Source: Methanobacteriaceae archaeon
GTDB lineage: Archaea; Methanobacteriota; Methanobacteria; Methanobacteriales; Methanobacteriaceae
DNA length: 64,000 nt
Direction: 5' to 3'
Assembly: GCA_029219465.1 (NCBI GenBank)
Contig: JAQXTL010000006.1
Span: forward strand, 55,286-119,285
Positions 27,097 to 35,715 of the stretch are shown in pieces. The translations under genes were made by a program, and so were the position numbers. Under the pieces are notes generated by a model. That model was not told where the DNA came from. It ran no database searches and saw only the letters and a program-made list of their open reading frames with translations. The first letter of the stretch is position 1. Each line of letters starts with the position of its first letter.

Positions 27097-27746
27097 ATCT
27101 CCGGTAATTTTTTAACCTTAGTTATTACTAATCTTGTAACAGGATATATGATGATTTCATAACCTGTTTTAAAGATTGCCTGAACCACAATCATCACAAT
27201 TAATGCTTCTAAAGGCATAGTACCTAAAAAACCAATTGTAATAAATATTAATGCATCAAGACCTTCACCAAACAATGTTGAAACAACACATCTAAAAAAG
27301 AGTTTTTTTTCATCCCATTTTTTAAGATAAACCATTACTTTTGCATTAACCAAAGATCCGACAAGATATGCTGCAAAACTAGCTATTAAAAGTCTTAAAG
27401 TTGAACTTAAAACTATGCTAAAAGCCTGTGAATTTTCAAAAAATACTGGTGCTGGAAGCCAGATAGTTATATTATAACAAATAACAGCAACAAGATTCAT
27501 GAAAAATCCAAGTAAAATAACTTTACGTGCCTTATTATAGCCGTAAACTTCTGCAAGCACATCATTGACAATGTAGATTACTGGAAAAATGATTACTGCA
27601 CAAGGTAGAGTAAATGAGAAGAAATCAAATGTTTTACCTGCAGTAATATTTGATACAATCAAACATGCAGTAAAAATACCTGTCAAAATTGCATACAATT
27701 CTGTTTTTGTTAAATCTTCAAACATAAAAACTATTATATTTCCCAT
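27093..27746 (-). CDS. Queuosine-precursor (preQ0-type) transporter, YhhQ/VUT family
   Basis: A 217-residue membrane protein with about six hydrophobic helices and YhhQ-family segments: FTACLIVSNITAGKTFDF, AVIIFPVIYIVNDVLAEVYG, and FGEGLDALIFITIGFLG. Bacterial relatives import queuosine precursors. In archaea the same deazapurine, preQ0, feeds archaeosine, and arcS is in this window. An alternative start is the Met at 27725. Convergent with the ligase gene with a 4-bp overlap. Confidence 0.84.
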   Translation of the reverse strand: MGNIIVFMFEDLTKTELYAILTGIFTACLIVSNITAGKTFDFFSFTLPCAVIIFPVIYIVNDVLAEVYGYNKARKVILLGFFMNLVAVICYNITIWLPAPVFFENSQAFSIVLSSTLRLLIASFAAYLVGSLVNAKVMVYLKKWDEKKLFFRCVVSTLFGEGLDALIFITIGFLGTMPLEALIVMIVVQAIFKTGYEIIIYPVTRLVITKVKKLPEI

Positions 27747-27812
27747 ATTAGATAAATTTTACAAATTAAAATCCTATCAGGTATTTAATTTTAAAAATAT
27801 AATTAAAAAAGC

Positions 27813-28211
27813 ATGGAAATTACTGATGAAAAATTATTGAGAATTGCACTAATAACTGCATTAATCGGAATAATCGGATTAATTCTGTTTACACCATCAA
27901 TTGAAGTTAAAAAAGTGGACATTAAAGACATTACAAGGTCAATGATTGATGAAAAAGTATCAATCCAGGGAGTAATAACTGATATTGCACAGTCAAGTTC
28001 AAAAACAAACTACTTTTTAACAATAAGTGATGGAAAAGCCAAAATCACGTTAATCATCTTTGAAAAACAGGTATCTGAAATTACATCAAGAAATTTGGAT
28101 ATTGAAGATTTTGAAAACAACAAAGTGGAAGTTGTAGGGACAATAACCGAATATAAAAACGATTTGGAATTGATATTATCAAGTGGTGACAGTCTTAGAA
28201 TTATTAATTAA
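27813..28211 (+). CDS. Membrane-anchored OB-fold protein
   Basis: A 132-residue protein. One N-terminal membrane helix (IALITALIGIIGLILF) is followed by an OB-type nucleic-acid/ligand-binding domain (KVSIQGVITDIAQSSSKTNY, FLTISDGKAKITLIIF, KVEVVGTITEYKNDLELIL). It resembles small archaeal tRNA/DNA-binding OB proteins, but the ligand is unknown. The domain would face outside if the helix is a signal anchor. 66 bp from the divergent transporter. Confidence 0.7.
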   Translation: MEITDEKLLRIALITALIGIIGLILFTPSIEVKKVDIKDITRSMIDEKVSIQGVITDIAQSSSKTNYFLTISDGKAKITLIIFEKQVSEITSRNLDIEDFENNKVEVVGTITEYKNDLELILSSGDSLRIIN

Positions 28212-28273
28212 CAAGATATTTATTTAAAAAAATTCAGATATAGTATCTAATTAATTAAAAAAGGAATTAAATT

Positions 28274-29638
28274 ATGGCTACTAAAAAAAGATTATTTGGA
28301 ACTTTTGGAGTTAGAAGAACTGCAAATGATGTTTTAACTCCCGAGTTTGCAACAAGATTAGCAGCATGTTATGGAAGTGTTGTTAAAGGTAAAATCGCAG
28401 TTGGTGCAGATACAAGAACCACTAGCCAAATGTTAAAAGATGCAGTTATAGCAGGTTTACTCTCAGCAGGTTGTGATGCTGTAGATTTAGGAACATTACC
28501 AACCCCTGCTGTTCAATATGCAGTAAGACAGTATTATGATGGTGGAATCATGATTACTGCTAGCCACAATCCACCTAAATTTAACGGACTTAAATTCTTA
28601 GACGAGTTTGGTATTGGACTTCCAGACGATATTGAACTTGAAATTGAAAGTCTTTATTTTGACAGCGAACCAATAAGAGCACACTGGAGCGAGATTGGTG
28701 AGAAATACACTAATGAAAATATTATTGAAGAATACATTCACACTGCAATGTCTCATGTTGATGTTGATGCAATCAAAGAAGCTAACTTAAAAGTAGTTAT
28801 TGATACTGGATCAGGTGCAGGTTCATTTACAGCACCATACTTGGCAAGAGAACTTAGATGTGACGTAACTACTCTTAACTGCCAGGCTGACGGATTTTTC
28901 CCAGGTCGTGACCCAGAACCAATTGAAGAAAACTTACAGGAACTCATTTCTGTTGTAAAAGAATTAAATGCAGACATTGGTCTTGCTCATGACGGTGATG
29001 CTGACAGAACCATTTGTATTGATGAAAATGGTGCTTTTGTTTTAGGAGACAAGACATTTACTTTAGTTGAAAAGCAAATGCTTAAAGAAAACAATGGTGG
29101 AACAATCGTAACAACCGTTGCAACCTCACAGGCTATTTACGACATTGCTGAAGAGTACAACGGAGAAGTTATTGCTACTGCTGTTGGAGATTTACTTGTA
29201 GCACGTAAATTAAAAGATACTGACGGTCTTTTCGGAGGAGAAGAAAACGGTGGTTTAATTTTCCCAGAATTTGTTTACGGAAGAGATGCTGCCCTAACAG
29301 TAGCTAAACTTTTAGAAATAATTGCAAAAGAAAAGAAAACATTATCACAGTTAGTATCTGAATTACCAGTATACTACTCAGCTAAAATGAAAACTGAATG
29401 TGCTGATGATTTAAAAGAAGAAGTAATGAACAGCATTGCTGATGAAGTTAAAAAGACCACTGATTATGAACTTGACACTACAGACGGTGTTAAAATATTC
29501 AAAGATGGTGGTTGGGTAATTATTAGACCTTCAGGAACAGAACCTATATTTAGAAGCTATTCTGAAGGAAATTCCCAAAAGCAAGCTGATGAAATGGCCG
29601 CTTGGGGAATTAGCTTAATAAAAAAATATGTAAATTAA
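28274..29638 (+). CDS. Phosphohexomutase (phosphoglucosamine/phosphomannomutase family), paralogue 1
   Basis: A 454-residue alpha-D-phosphohexomutase. Active-site Ser loop: ITASHNPPKFNG near residue 97. Metal-binding loop: AHDGDADRT near residue 239. Sugar-specificity loop: FGGEENGGLIF near residue 321. Phosphate-binding: IRPSGTEPIFRSY near the end. GEENGG versus GEPSG in the second paralogue (37136-38473) points to different substrates. Archaeal homologues are annotated GlmM, but the copy beside glmU is the better GlmM candidate. Overlaps the convergent DUF116-like gene by 4 bp. Confidence 0.88.
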   Translation: MATKKRLFGTFGVRRTANDVLTPEFATRLAACYGSVVKGKIAVGADTRTTSQMLKDAVIAGLLSAGCDAVDLGTLPTPAVQYAVRQYYDGGIMITASHNPPKFNGLKFLDEFGIGLPDDIELEIESLYFDSEPIRAHWSEIGEKYTNENIIEEYIHTAMSHVDVDAIKEANLKVVIDTGSGAGSFTAPYLARELRCDVTTLNCQADGFFPGRDPEPIEENLQELISVVKELNADIGLAHDGDADRTICIDENGAFVLGDKTFTLVEKQMLKENNGGTIVTTVATSQAIYDIAEEYNGEVIATAVGDLLVARKLKDTDGLFGGEENGGLIFPEFVYGRDAALTVAKLLEIIAKEKKTLSQLVSELPVYYSAKMKTECADDLKEEVMNSIADEVKKTTDYELDTTDGVKIFKDGGWVIIRPSGTEPIFRSYSEGNSQKQADEMAAWGISLIKKYVN

Positions 29639-30669
29639 ATTTTATTTGAAAGTTCTTGGACGTCAATTGTTGATGGACAATCCTCACTTAACCAGTGTTT
29701 GGAACATGAAACATGGTTTAACAATACACATTGAGGAGGAATTCCCATACCTGCTGACTGATAACCTCCAGATATGAGGTTTAAAACACAGGTAACACCA
29801 ATGATACCAAGTTCTTCTAAATCTTTTTTTGTTGCTCCTTTTAGTGAGTCGGAATTATGTCCAATAAGATATAATTCATGTGGGAAATCTTTAGCTATTT
29901 TATACACATTACAATTTTTATTACACCCCACACATGTTGGACCAAGAGGAGTATCTTTTGCCCTGCACTTATCTTTTAATATTGTCATACATGAAGGTAG
30001 AAGTAATGCCTTTCTTTTTCTCAACTGAAAATCTGAACGAAAGATTCTATTCATTAAATTAGCTCCAAGCATGTTTAAATAATATAGTTCCACAGGACTG
30101 TTAAAAAATATTATATCTTCTTTCATTTTATGAGTACCATCATTCATTGTGAAATAGTCTTCAAATCCTAGTGTATATGAAGCAAGATATTTATGTGAAT
30201 TTTTAAAAAACCACTCGGATAACTGCCCACATTTTTCAAAGAAATCTGGTGAAATATTGTTTTCATACTTTCTTAAATGTGGCAATTGATAAACAAAATC
30301 TCCAGTAGCTTCTAAATAGTCAAACAACAATGTTAAATTATATTTATTCAAATCAAAGTCATTTTCACCATTATCTTTTGAAAATTCTTTTGTAAGTAAC
30401 ATTCCTCTTACATCATCAATCAAATCTTTGCTCATTTTAGACTTATTTCTCAAACTTGACAATGTTGCAAGTACATCATGAGATCTTTTAGATAAAATCA
30501 ATGCATCTTTTTTGTAGACTTCCCAATAAACACCAATAAGTAGCAACTCAAGCATTTGTGATAAATCATCAATACCTAAAGTATTTGAAAATTTAATAAA
30601 ATCCTCTGCAAAATCATTGACATCTATATAGTAGTCATCTTTTATTTGGTATGGAAGTGGACAATCCAT
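29635..30669 (-). CDS. Cys-rich DUF116-like protein
   Basis: A 344-residue protein. The first about 190 residues are helical with no recognised motif. The last about 130 carry a Cys-rich DUF116-type region: LLPSCMTILKDKCRAKDTPLG, PTCVGCNKNCNVYKIAKDF and GVTCVLNLISGGYQSAGMGIP. At least eight Cys suggest Fe-S or zinc binding. Its start overlaps the TetR stop by one base, so the regulator gene leads and this gene is its operon partner and probable target. The function is unknown. Confidence 0.72.
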   Translation of the reverse strand: MDCPLPYQIKDDYYIDVNDFAEDFIKFSNTLGIDDLSQMLELLLIGVYWEVYKKDALILSKRSHDVLATLSSLRNKSKMSKDLIDDVRGMLLTKEFSKDNGENDFDLNKYNLTLLFDYLEATGDFVYQLPHLRKYENNISPDFFEKCGQLSEWFFKNSHKYLASYTLGFEDYFTMNDGTHKMKEDIIFFNSPVELYYLNMLGANLMNRIFRSDFQLRKRKALLLPSCMTILKDKCRAKDTPLGPTCVGCNKNCNVYKIAKDFPHELYLIGHNSDSLKGATKKDLEELGIIGVTCVLNLISGGYQSAGMGIPPQCVLLNHVSCSKHWLSEDCPSTIDVQELSNKI

Positions 30670-31283
30670 TAAATCATCACAGCCTTAAGAATAAAGTTAA
30701 CATGTTCTTCTGATTGCTTGAATAATTCATCCAAATCTTCATCTGGGAAAGAGTTATTTTGAATGAAAATCTCCATTAACAAAAACATAGGATATGCATA
30801 GTATTCTCTTGCCAACATTGCCGGATCAAATTCATCTTTAACAATTCCATTTTCAATTAACTTGTCAAAAATTGAAGTCCAAAACTCCAAAGGTTTTTGA
30901 AAAAGAAAATCATAGAAATACTCAGCAATACTATCATCATGATACATTTGAATAAATAAAAGTCTGAGAATTTTCATTGCCTTTTCATTTTTAAGCTGCT
31001 GTCTAAACATACCTGAGCCGGTTTTATAGAATAATAAAGGATCTTTTTCTAATAATTCATCCATAAGTGCTTCATCAGCATCATAAATTATAAGTTGATT
31101 TTGAAAAGTTTTTAGGATTTCATCTAAAATAGCTTGTTTTGAAGGATAGTGATTATAAATTGAACTTTCCTTAATACCTACTTCACGGGCTATTTGTCTT
31201 ACAGAGGTGTTGTTAAATCCTTTTTGTGAAAATAATTCGAGTGATACATCAAAAATTTTTTCCTTAGTATTTCTCTGTGTCAT
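30669..31283 (-). CDS. TetR/AcrR family transcriptional regulator
   Basis: A 204-residue regulator. The N-terminal helix-turn-helix is typical (LFSQKGFNNTSVRQIAREVG, IKESSIYNHYPSKQAILDE). The C-terminal domain would bind an unknown ligand. It is first in an operon with the Cys-rich DUF116-like gene. Two palindromes built on ACTAA/TTAGT lie directly upstream, one abutting the start codon, with an AT-rich TATA-like stretch between them, so autorepression is likely. Confidence 0.92.
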   Translation of the reverse strand: MTQRNTKEKIFDVSLELFSQKGFNNTSVRQIAREVGIKESSIYNHYPSKQAILDEILKTFQNQLIIYDADEALMDELLEKDPLLFYKTGSGMFRQQLKNEKAMKILRLLFIQMYHDDSIAEYFYDFLFQKPLEFWTSIFDKLIENGIVKDEFDPAMLAREYYAYPMFLLMEIFIQNNSFPDEDLDELFKQSEEHVNFILKAVMI

Positions 31284-31284
31284 A

Positions 31285-31297
31285 ACTAATAGTTAGT
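31285..31297 (-). promoter_or_regulatory. TetR operator half-site pair, proximal
   Basis: ACTAA-TAG-TTAGT, 5-base arms around a 3-base centre, one base upstream of the regulator's start codon. It shares the ACTAA/TTAGT arms with the distal site. Confidence 0.55.
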
Positions 31298-31312
31298 ATT
31301 CAAAATATATAA

Positions 31313-31326
31313 AACTAACGTTAGTT
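31313..31326 (-). promoter_or_regulatory. TetR operator, distal
   Basis: AACTAACGTTAGTT, a perfect 14-bp palindrome 28 bp (centre to centre) from the proximal site. TATA-like sequence (31303-31311) lies between the two, so occupation would cover the promoter. Confidence 0.6.
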
Positions 31327-31430
31327 AGTTAAATCTATTAAAAAAATATAATTAGAATAAGTTAAGGATTATTAAAAAAAATAAATACTAGGTTGTGGAG
31401 ATTAATCCAAACCCTATTTAAGTTTAAATT

Positions 31431-31873
31431 TTATTTTCTTCTTCTAATAGATACAGGGATAAGTAAAAGAGCTAATAAAACAGCAACTAAAGGATTACCA
31501 ATAAAAGTTAATTTTTTAGAATTACTAATTGTGGAAGAACCAGTATATAAACAAGACAAATAGATAGTATCACCATCACTAGCTGAATCAATAGCATTTT
31601 GAATATCAGCAAAGGTCTGGCCTGCAGGAGTAATAGTAGCACCTAATAATTCAGGATTTGCTGCGGCTTGTAGATTAAAGTTAGCGTTATCGTTTTCAAT
31701 AGCTGAAGCTCCAAGACTATCAGAGCTTACAGATAATTCGTCCATCTATTCTGAGATATATCAGTTGAATTTAAAGAAAAATCGGCAGAGTTATCACTAG
31801 CAGAGACGAAAGACATCCCAAGTACTAGAGATAGCACTAGCGTAAATATCATTATTTTTCTTTTAGACAACAT
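31431..31873 (-). pseudogene. Remnant of an adhesin-like surface protein (internal deletion and frameshift)
   Basis: A signal peptide starts at 31873 (MLSKRKIMIFTLVLSLVLGM, then SFVSASDNSADFS). The frame stops after about 50 codons, but the next frame continues at once (DELSVSSDSLGASAIEND). It then runs into the start of a beta-helix region (TFADIQNAIDSASDGDTIYL, SKKLTFIG) and directly into a C-terminal anchor (NPLVAVLLALLLIPVSIRRR plus K). Intact Methanobrevibacter adhesin-like proteins have hundreds to thousands of residues between these parts. A GGTGAT ribosome site precedes the start. One frameshift plus a large in-frame deletion is the simplest reading. Confidence 0.75.
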
Positions 31874-32267
31874 AATAAATCACCAATACATTTTCAAAAA
31901 ACCATTTAAACAAAAAATTATTAAAAATTTAATAAGATGATGCAAATAGCATTATTAAAAAATGTACATTATCATATCTTTATACTATACTATATAAACA
32001 TACATATTATCGCCTAAGGATTATTCTATAGGCTAAAAAAACAATATTCAGTGTTTTTTAAAAATATCTGGATAATACTTAATTGTAATAAAATATGATA
32101 AAAAAATATTATAATAATTTGCAATAACACTAAAAAATATTAAATTAAGAAAAAATAATTGATTTTTCAAAAATAAAAAAAATAAAGAAAACATCAAAAA
32201 ACACACACTGCATGTATACAAAATAGTTAACATATGGTAGTTTTTACAAATTTTAAAAAAAGTAAGT
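31874..32267. other. Gene-poor AT-rich intergenic stretch with an inverted repeat
   Basis: 394 bp without a credible gene. The left part is the leader and promoter of the adhesin remnant (minus-sense TATA-like GTTTATATAG near 31990-32000). Just beyond it, GCCTA (32012-32016) and TAGGC (32029-32033) form an inverted repeat with a 12-nt spacer, a possible operator or small hairpin. A 61-codon frame (32048-32233, minus) is low-complexity Phe/Ile/Leu-rich and was not accepted. Confidence 0.5.
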
Positions 32268-33404
32268 TTAGAGATATTCTAAACATTCCTCTTTTAAGAA
32301 AAATGCATCCTCATTATCAGGACTTCTAAGTAATACCCTATTAAAACTGTCAACTGCTTCTTCGAATTTTCCAAGTTCCATTAAAACAACACCTTTGTTT
32401 AGTAAAAAATCAATATTATTTTTTTCCAAAGAAATTGCTTTATTAAAACAATCTAAAGCATCGTCAAGTTTTCCAATATCAATATAAGCATTACCCATTC
32501 TGTTAATAGCTGCAGCATCCATTTCTGAATCATCCAAACAAACTTCAACAGCTTTATTGAAAGATTCAATAGCTTCTTCAAGCATTCCCATATCAGTTAA
32601 AAGGTTTCCACGGGAATTCCACACTTCAGGATTTTCACTGTCAATTACTATTAACTTATCATAAACCTTTAGAGAGTCTTCATATCTTCCAAGCATTTCA
32701 AAGATAAATCCTCTCCAATAAAGAACAATTGGACTGCTTGGACGGTAGTTATAAGCAATATTACTTACCTTTAAAGCTTCGTTAATGTTTCCTGAGTTTA
32801 AAAGAGCAATTGCCTTGTTGTTTAGGATGTAAATGTTGTCAGGTTCAATCATCAATGCCTTATCATAACACTCAATAGCATCCATAAACCTGCCTAGCCT
32901 TGATAGGTTATCTCCCTGCTTATTTAACAAATAAACATCATGAGGATCCAATCTCAAAGCAGCATCATAACACATTGTGGATTTGTCAAATTTACCGCTG
33001 TCAAAGAGAATATCTGCTCTTTTGGAAATCATTGCTTTTTCATCGATTTTATCTCCTTTCCAGTCATCGATAGGGATTTTTTCAAAATATATTATTTGAA
33101 ATTTTTCCAAAGGATCGATACGCCCACCATACATCTTTTTAAATTCTTTTAACATTTCTTTAGAATCTTTAAAGCCTTCCTGGCGAGCTATTTCATCATT
33201 ACCATCAAGTTCACTAAAGGAGATATCTTCGATTTGAGTAACAAAAGCTTCAAAAATTTTCATTTTTTCTTTTGATACTAAATTCCAGTAACAATAAAGC
33301 CTGTCTCCGACTTTAAGAGGTGTTTTCCATGCTTTACGTATAGTTCTAGTTTTTTTACCAGTGATAACATCAATATCGTTACTTGAAAATGATAAAATAG
33401 GCAT
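32268..33404 (-). CDS. ASCH-domain protein fused to TPR repeats
   Basis: A 378-residue protein of two parts. Residues about 1-110 look like an ASCH (PUA-like, RNA/nucleotide-associated) domain: GKKTRTIRKAWKTPLKVGDR, LYCYWNLVSKEKMKIFEAFV, and EIARQEGFKDSKEMLKEF. Residues about 125-378 are about seven tetratricopeptide repeats (for example AIECYDKALMIEPDNIYILN and ALDCFNKAISLEKNNIDFLL), a protein-binding scaffold. The ATG at 33404 follows GAGGTG by 4 nt; a TTG 12 nt upstream is less likely. 8 nt behind nrdG. The partner and function are unknown. Confidence 0.83.
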   Translation of the reverse strand: MPILSFSSNDIDVITGKKTRTIRKAWKTPLKVGDRLYCYWNLVSKEKMKIFEAFVTQIEDISFSELDGNDEIARQEGFKDSKEMLKEFKKMYGGRIDPLEKFQIIYFEKIPIDDWKGDKIDEKAMISKRADILFDSGKFDKSTMCYDAALRLDPHDVYLLNKQGDNLSRLGRFMDAIECYDKALMIEPDNIYILNNKAIALLNSGNINEALKVSNIAYNYRPSSPIVLYWRGFIFEMLGRYEDSLKVYDKLIVIDSENPEVWNSRGNLLTDMGMLEEAIESFNKAVEVCLDDSEMDAAAINRMGNAYIDIGKLDDALDCFNKAISLEKNNIDFLLNKGVVLMELGKFEEAVDSFNRVLLRSPDNEDAFFLKEECLEYL

Positions 33405-33412
33405 GATACACC

Positions 33413-34120
33413 TCAATTAATTACTTGTTCTCCGAATTCTGCTGATTTAATTTTCACAATACCGTCAAAATATGGTTTTATTTCACGGGCTAAATTTTCC
33501 AAATCATGTGGATTTGGAACTCTAACTTTTTCCAAATTAGGGTCTAATACGTTTTTATTTCTAAATTGCTGAATAGTATAAACATCTGCTTGGATTTCAT
33601 CTACTAAATGATAAATGTCTTTTTTTGTGTGTAGTGTTGGAACGTAAGTTGTTCTTATTTCTAAGTGCACTCCAGACTCGTTTATTAAATTCATTGATTT
33701 TTTAACGTTAAAACCCACATTTGCACCAGTAATTTTTTTATACTTTGGAAATGTTGTTTTAACGTCTAATGAAACATAATCAAGTAAATCTAAATCTAAT
33801 ATCTTTTTAAGATTGTCTGGATAAATTCCGCTAGTGTCTAGTTTTGTTTTTAATCCAATTTGGCGAACATATGTTAATATTTCTATTACTGCGTCAACTT
33901 GTAGTAATGGCTCTCCGCCAGAAATAACAACAGCATCCAAAAAGTCAGCTGAAAAATCAATTTCCTCTTTTATTTTATCAAAAGACCATTCGGTATTGTC
34001 TTCTAGAAGTTCTACATTATGACAATACCTACAAGCTAATGGGCATTTGGACATGAAAATAACTAATGACATATTTCCATGAAATTCAACAGAAGAAATA
34101 ACTGTTCCACCTATATACAT
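33413..34120 (-). CDS. nrdG: Anaerobic ribonucleotide reductase activating protein-like radical SAM enzyme
   Basis: A 235-residue radical-SAM protein with the cluster motif CPLACRYCHN (C-x3-C-x2-C) near residue 26 and SGGEPLLQ near residue 65. Relatives generate the glycyl radical of NrdD, the oxygen-sensitive class III ribonucleotide reductase. No nrdD is nearby, so a different glycyl-radical or radical-SAM target cannot be excluded. The start overlaps the hisC stop by one base. Confidence 0.85.
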   Translation of the reverse strand: MYIGGTVISSVEFHGNMSLVIFMSKCPLACRYCHNVELLEDNTEWSFDKIKEEIDFSADFLDAVVISGGEPLLQVDAVIEILTYVRQIGLKTKLDTSGIYPDNLKKILDLDLLDYVSLDVKTTFPKYKKITGANVGFNVKKSMNLINESGVHLEIRTTYVPTLHTKKDIYHLVDEIQADVYTIQQFRNKNVLDPNLEKVRVPNPHDLENLAREIKPYFDGIVKIKSAEFGEQVIN

Positions 34121-35220
34121 TACTCTAAAACCTCTTTTAGGATTTCAATGAACTTCTTGTCTTCTTCAAGAGTACATATACTAATCCTAATCCAAAATTC
34201 ATCTAATCCTTTAAATGAAGTACAATCCCTTACAATAATACCTTTTTTCATAAGTTCTAATGCAAGTTCGGCTGCAGTAAAACCTGTTTCTTTTATGTTA
34301 ATTAACATGTAATTTGATTTAGACGGATATACGAAAAGTCCATCGATTTTTGAAATCTCATCATATAAGAATTGTCTTGATTCAATACCTTTTTTAATTG
34401 AATTTTCAATGTATTCAGTGTCTCTTAAAGTATTTAGAGCAGCTACAAATGATAATTTAGTTAAAGAAAATACTGGTTTTATTCTGTGCATATACTCAAT
34501 AATTTGAGAGCATGCAAGACCGTAACCAATTCTCATTCCTGCAAGTCCTAAAACTTTTGAGAAGGTACGAATAATGAAAATATTATCAAATTCGTTGATT
34601 AAGTCCTTGTTGGTAACTTCAGCGTATTCAAAGTAAGCTTCATCAATAACGATTAATATATCTGGGTTTTTAGAAGCAATGTCAATAAATACTTCTCTGT
34701 CAATTAAAGTACCGTTAGGATTGTTTGGACTGCACAAGAAAATCATTTTGGTTTTTTCAGTTATTGCATCATAAATAGAATCAACGGCGAGTTCGTTTTT
34801 CTCAACGTCCCATCTTGCATAAACCGGATTTGCGCCGTATTGTTTGAGTAAGTATTCATAATACATATAGGAAGGGAGGGGAACAATAAATTCATCCCCT
34901 TCGTCAATAAATGTTTTTGCTAAAACATCAATGATTTCATCAGCACCATCCCCACCAATAATCACCTGAGAATCATCTACTCCAGAATATTTAGCTATTT
35001 CTGATACTAATTCACCTAATTGTGATTCTGGGTATCTGTTAATAGCTGCAATTTCTTTAGCAACCGCTTCCATAGCTTTTGGAGATGGACCCCATGGATT
35101 TTCATTAGATCCTAATTTAATAATGTCCTCTTTTTTCAATCCGAAATCCTGTGCGATTTCATCTTGGGATTTACCTGGGACATATGAATCCATTTCCTCT
35201 ACAATTTTTCTTGCTTTCAT
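34120..35220 (-). CDS. hisC: Histidinol-phosphate aminotransferase
   Basis: A 366-residue class I/II PLP aminotransferase of the histidine pathway. Seen: [19 protein letters not shown] at the N-terminus, [22 protein letters not shown], and the Schiff-base Lys in [30 protein letters not shown] is at the end. Full length. It lies in a run of minus-strand genes with 1-3 nt junctions (gamma-carbonic-anhydrase-like, hisC, nrdG). Confidence 0.94.
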   Translation of the reverse strand: MKARKIVEEMDSYVPGKSQDEIAQDFGLKKEDIIKLGSNENPWGPSPKAMEAVAKEIAAINRYPESQLGELVSEIAKYSGVDDSQVIIGGDGADEIIDVLAKTFIDEGDEFIVPLPSYMYYEYLLKQYGANPVYARWDVEKNELAVDSIYDAITEKTKMIFLCSPNNPNGTLIDREVFIDIASKNPDILIVIDEAYFEYAEVTNKDLINEFDNIFIIRTFSKVLGLAGMRIGYGLACSQIIEYMHRIKPVFSLTKLSFVAALNTLRDTEYIENSIKKGIESRQFLYDEISKIDGLFVYPSKSNYMLINIKETGFTAAELALELMKKGIIVRDCTSFKGLDEFWIRISICTLEEDKKFIEILKEVLE

Positions 35221-35223
35221 AAA

Positions 35224-35706
35224 TTAGTCTTCCTTATACTGTTTGGAAAGTTTTACGTAATTATCTGCATTATTTTGAATCAATTGTACTTGTTCGTCGG
35301 ATAATTGTTTAATAGCTTTAGCAGGAACACCAATAATTAAACTGTTTTCTGGGAATTCCTTACCTTCACTTACAACAGCACCTGCTCCAACAATAGAGTT
35401 TTTAGAGATGTGTGCTCCATCAAGTACAGTAGCATTCATTCCAACTAATACATTATCATCAATTTTACATCCGTGTACAACTGCTCCGTGACCGATAGAT
35501 ACGTTTTCTCCGATTTCAACTGGGAAGTCTTTAGTACAGTGGACTACACAGTTGTCTTGAACATTGGAGTTTTTTCCAATGGTAATAGAGTCAGTATCTC
35601 CTCTTAATATAGCTCCATGCCATATAGATACGTTTTCACTTAATTCAACATCACCAAATACTTGTGCACCAGGGCATATTACAATAGAGTCTTCAATATG
35701 TTCCAT
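35224..35706 (-). CDS. Gamma-carbonic anhydrase-like hexapeptide protein
   Basis: A 160-residue left-handed beta-helix trimer protein. Hexapeptide repeats run through the protein. The three metal-ligand His of gamma-carbonic anhydrases are in place (VVHC, then IGHGAVVHG), and WHGAILRGDTDSITIG is the usual start. It may hydrate CO2, but many relatives lack measured activity. 9 nt after the glmU-like stop and 3 nt before hisC. Confidence 0.88.
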   Translation of the reverse strand: MEHIEDSIVICPGAQVFGDVELSENVSIWHGAILRGDTDSITIGKNSNVQDNCVVHCTKDFPVEIGENVSIGHGAVVHGCKIDDNVLVGMNATVLDGAHISKNSIVGAGAVVSEGKEFPENSLIIGVPAKAIKQLSDEQVQLIQNNADNYVKLSKQYKED

Positions 35707-35715
35707 AATATCGCC

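Noticed and set aside
32048..32233. 61-codon minus-strand frame rich in Phe, Leu and Ile
   Set aside because: Low-complexity AT-driven composition, no ribosome site, no family resemblance.
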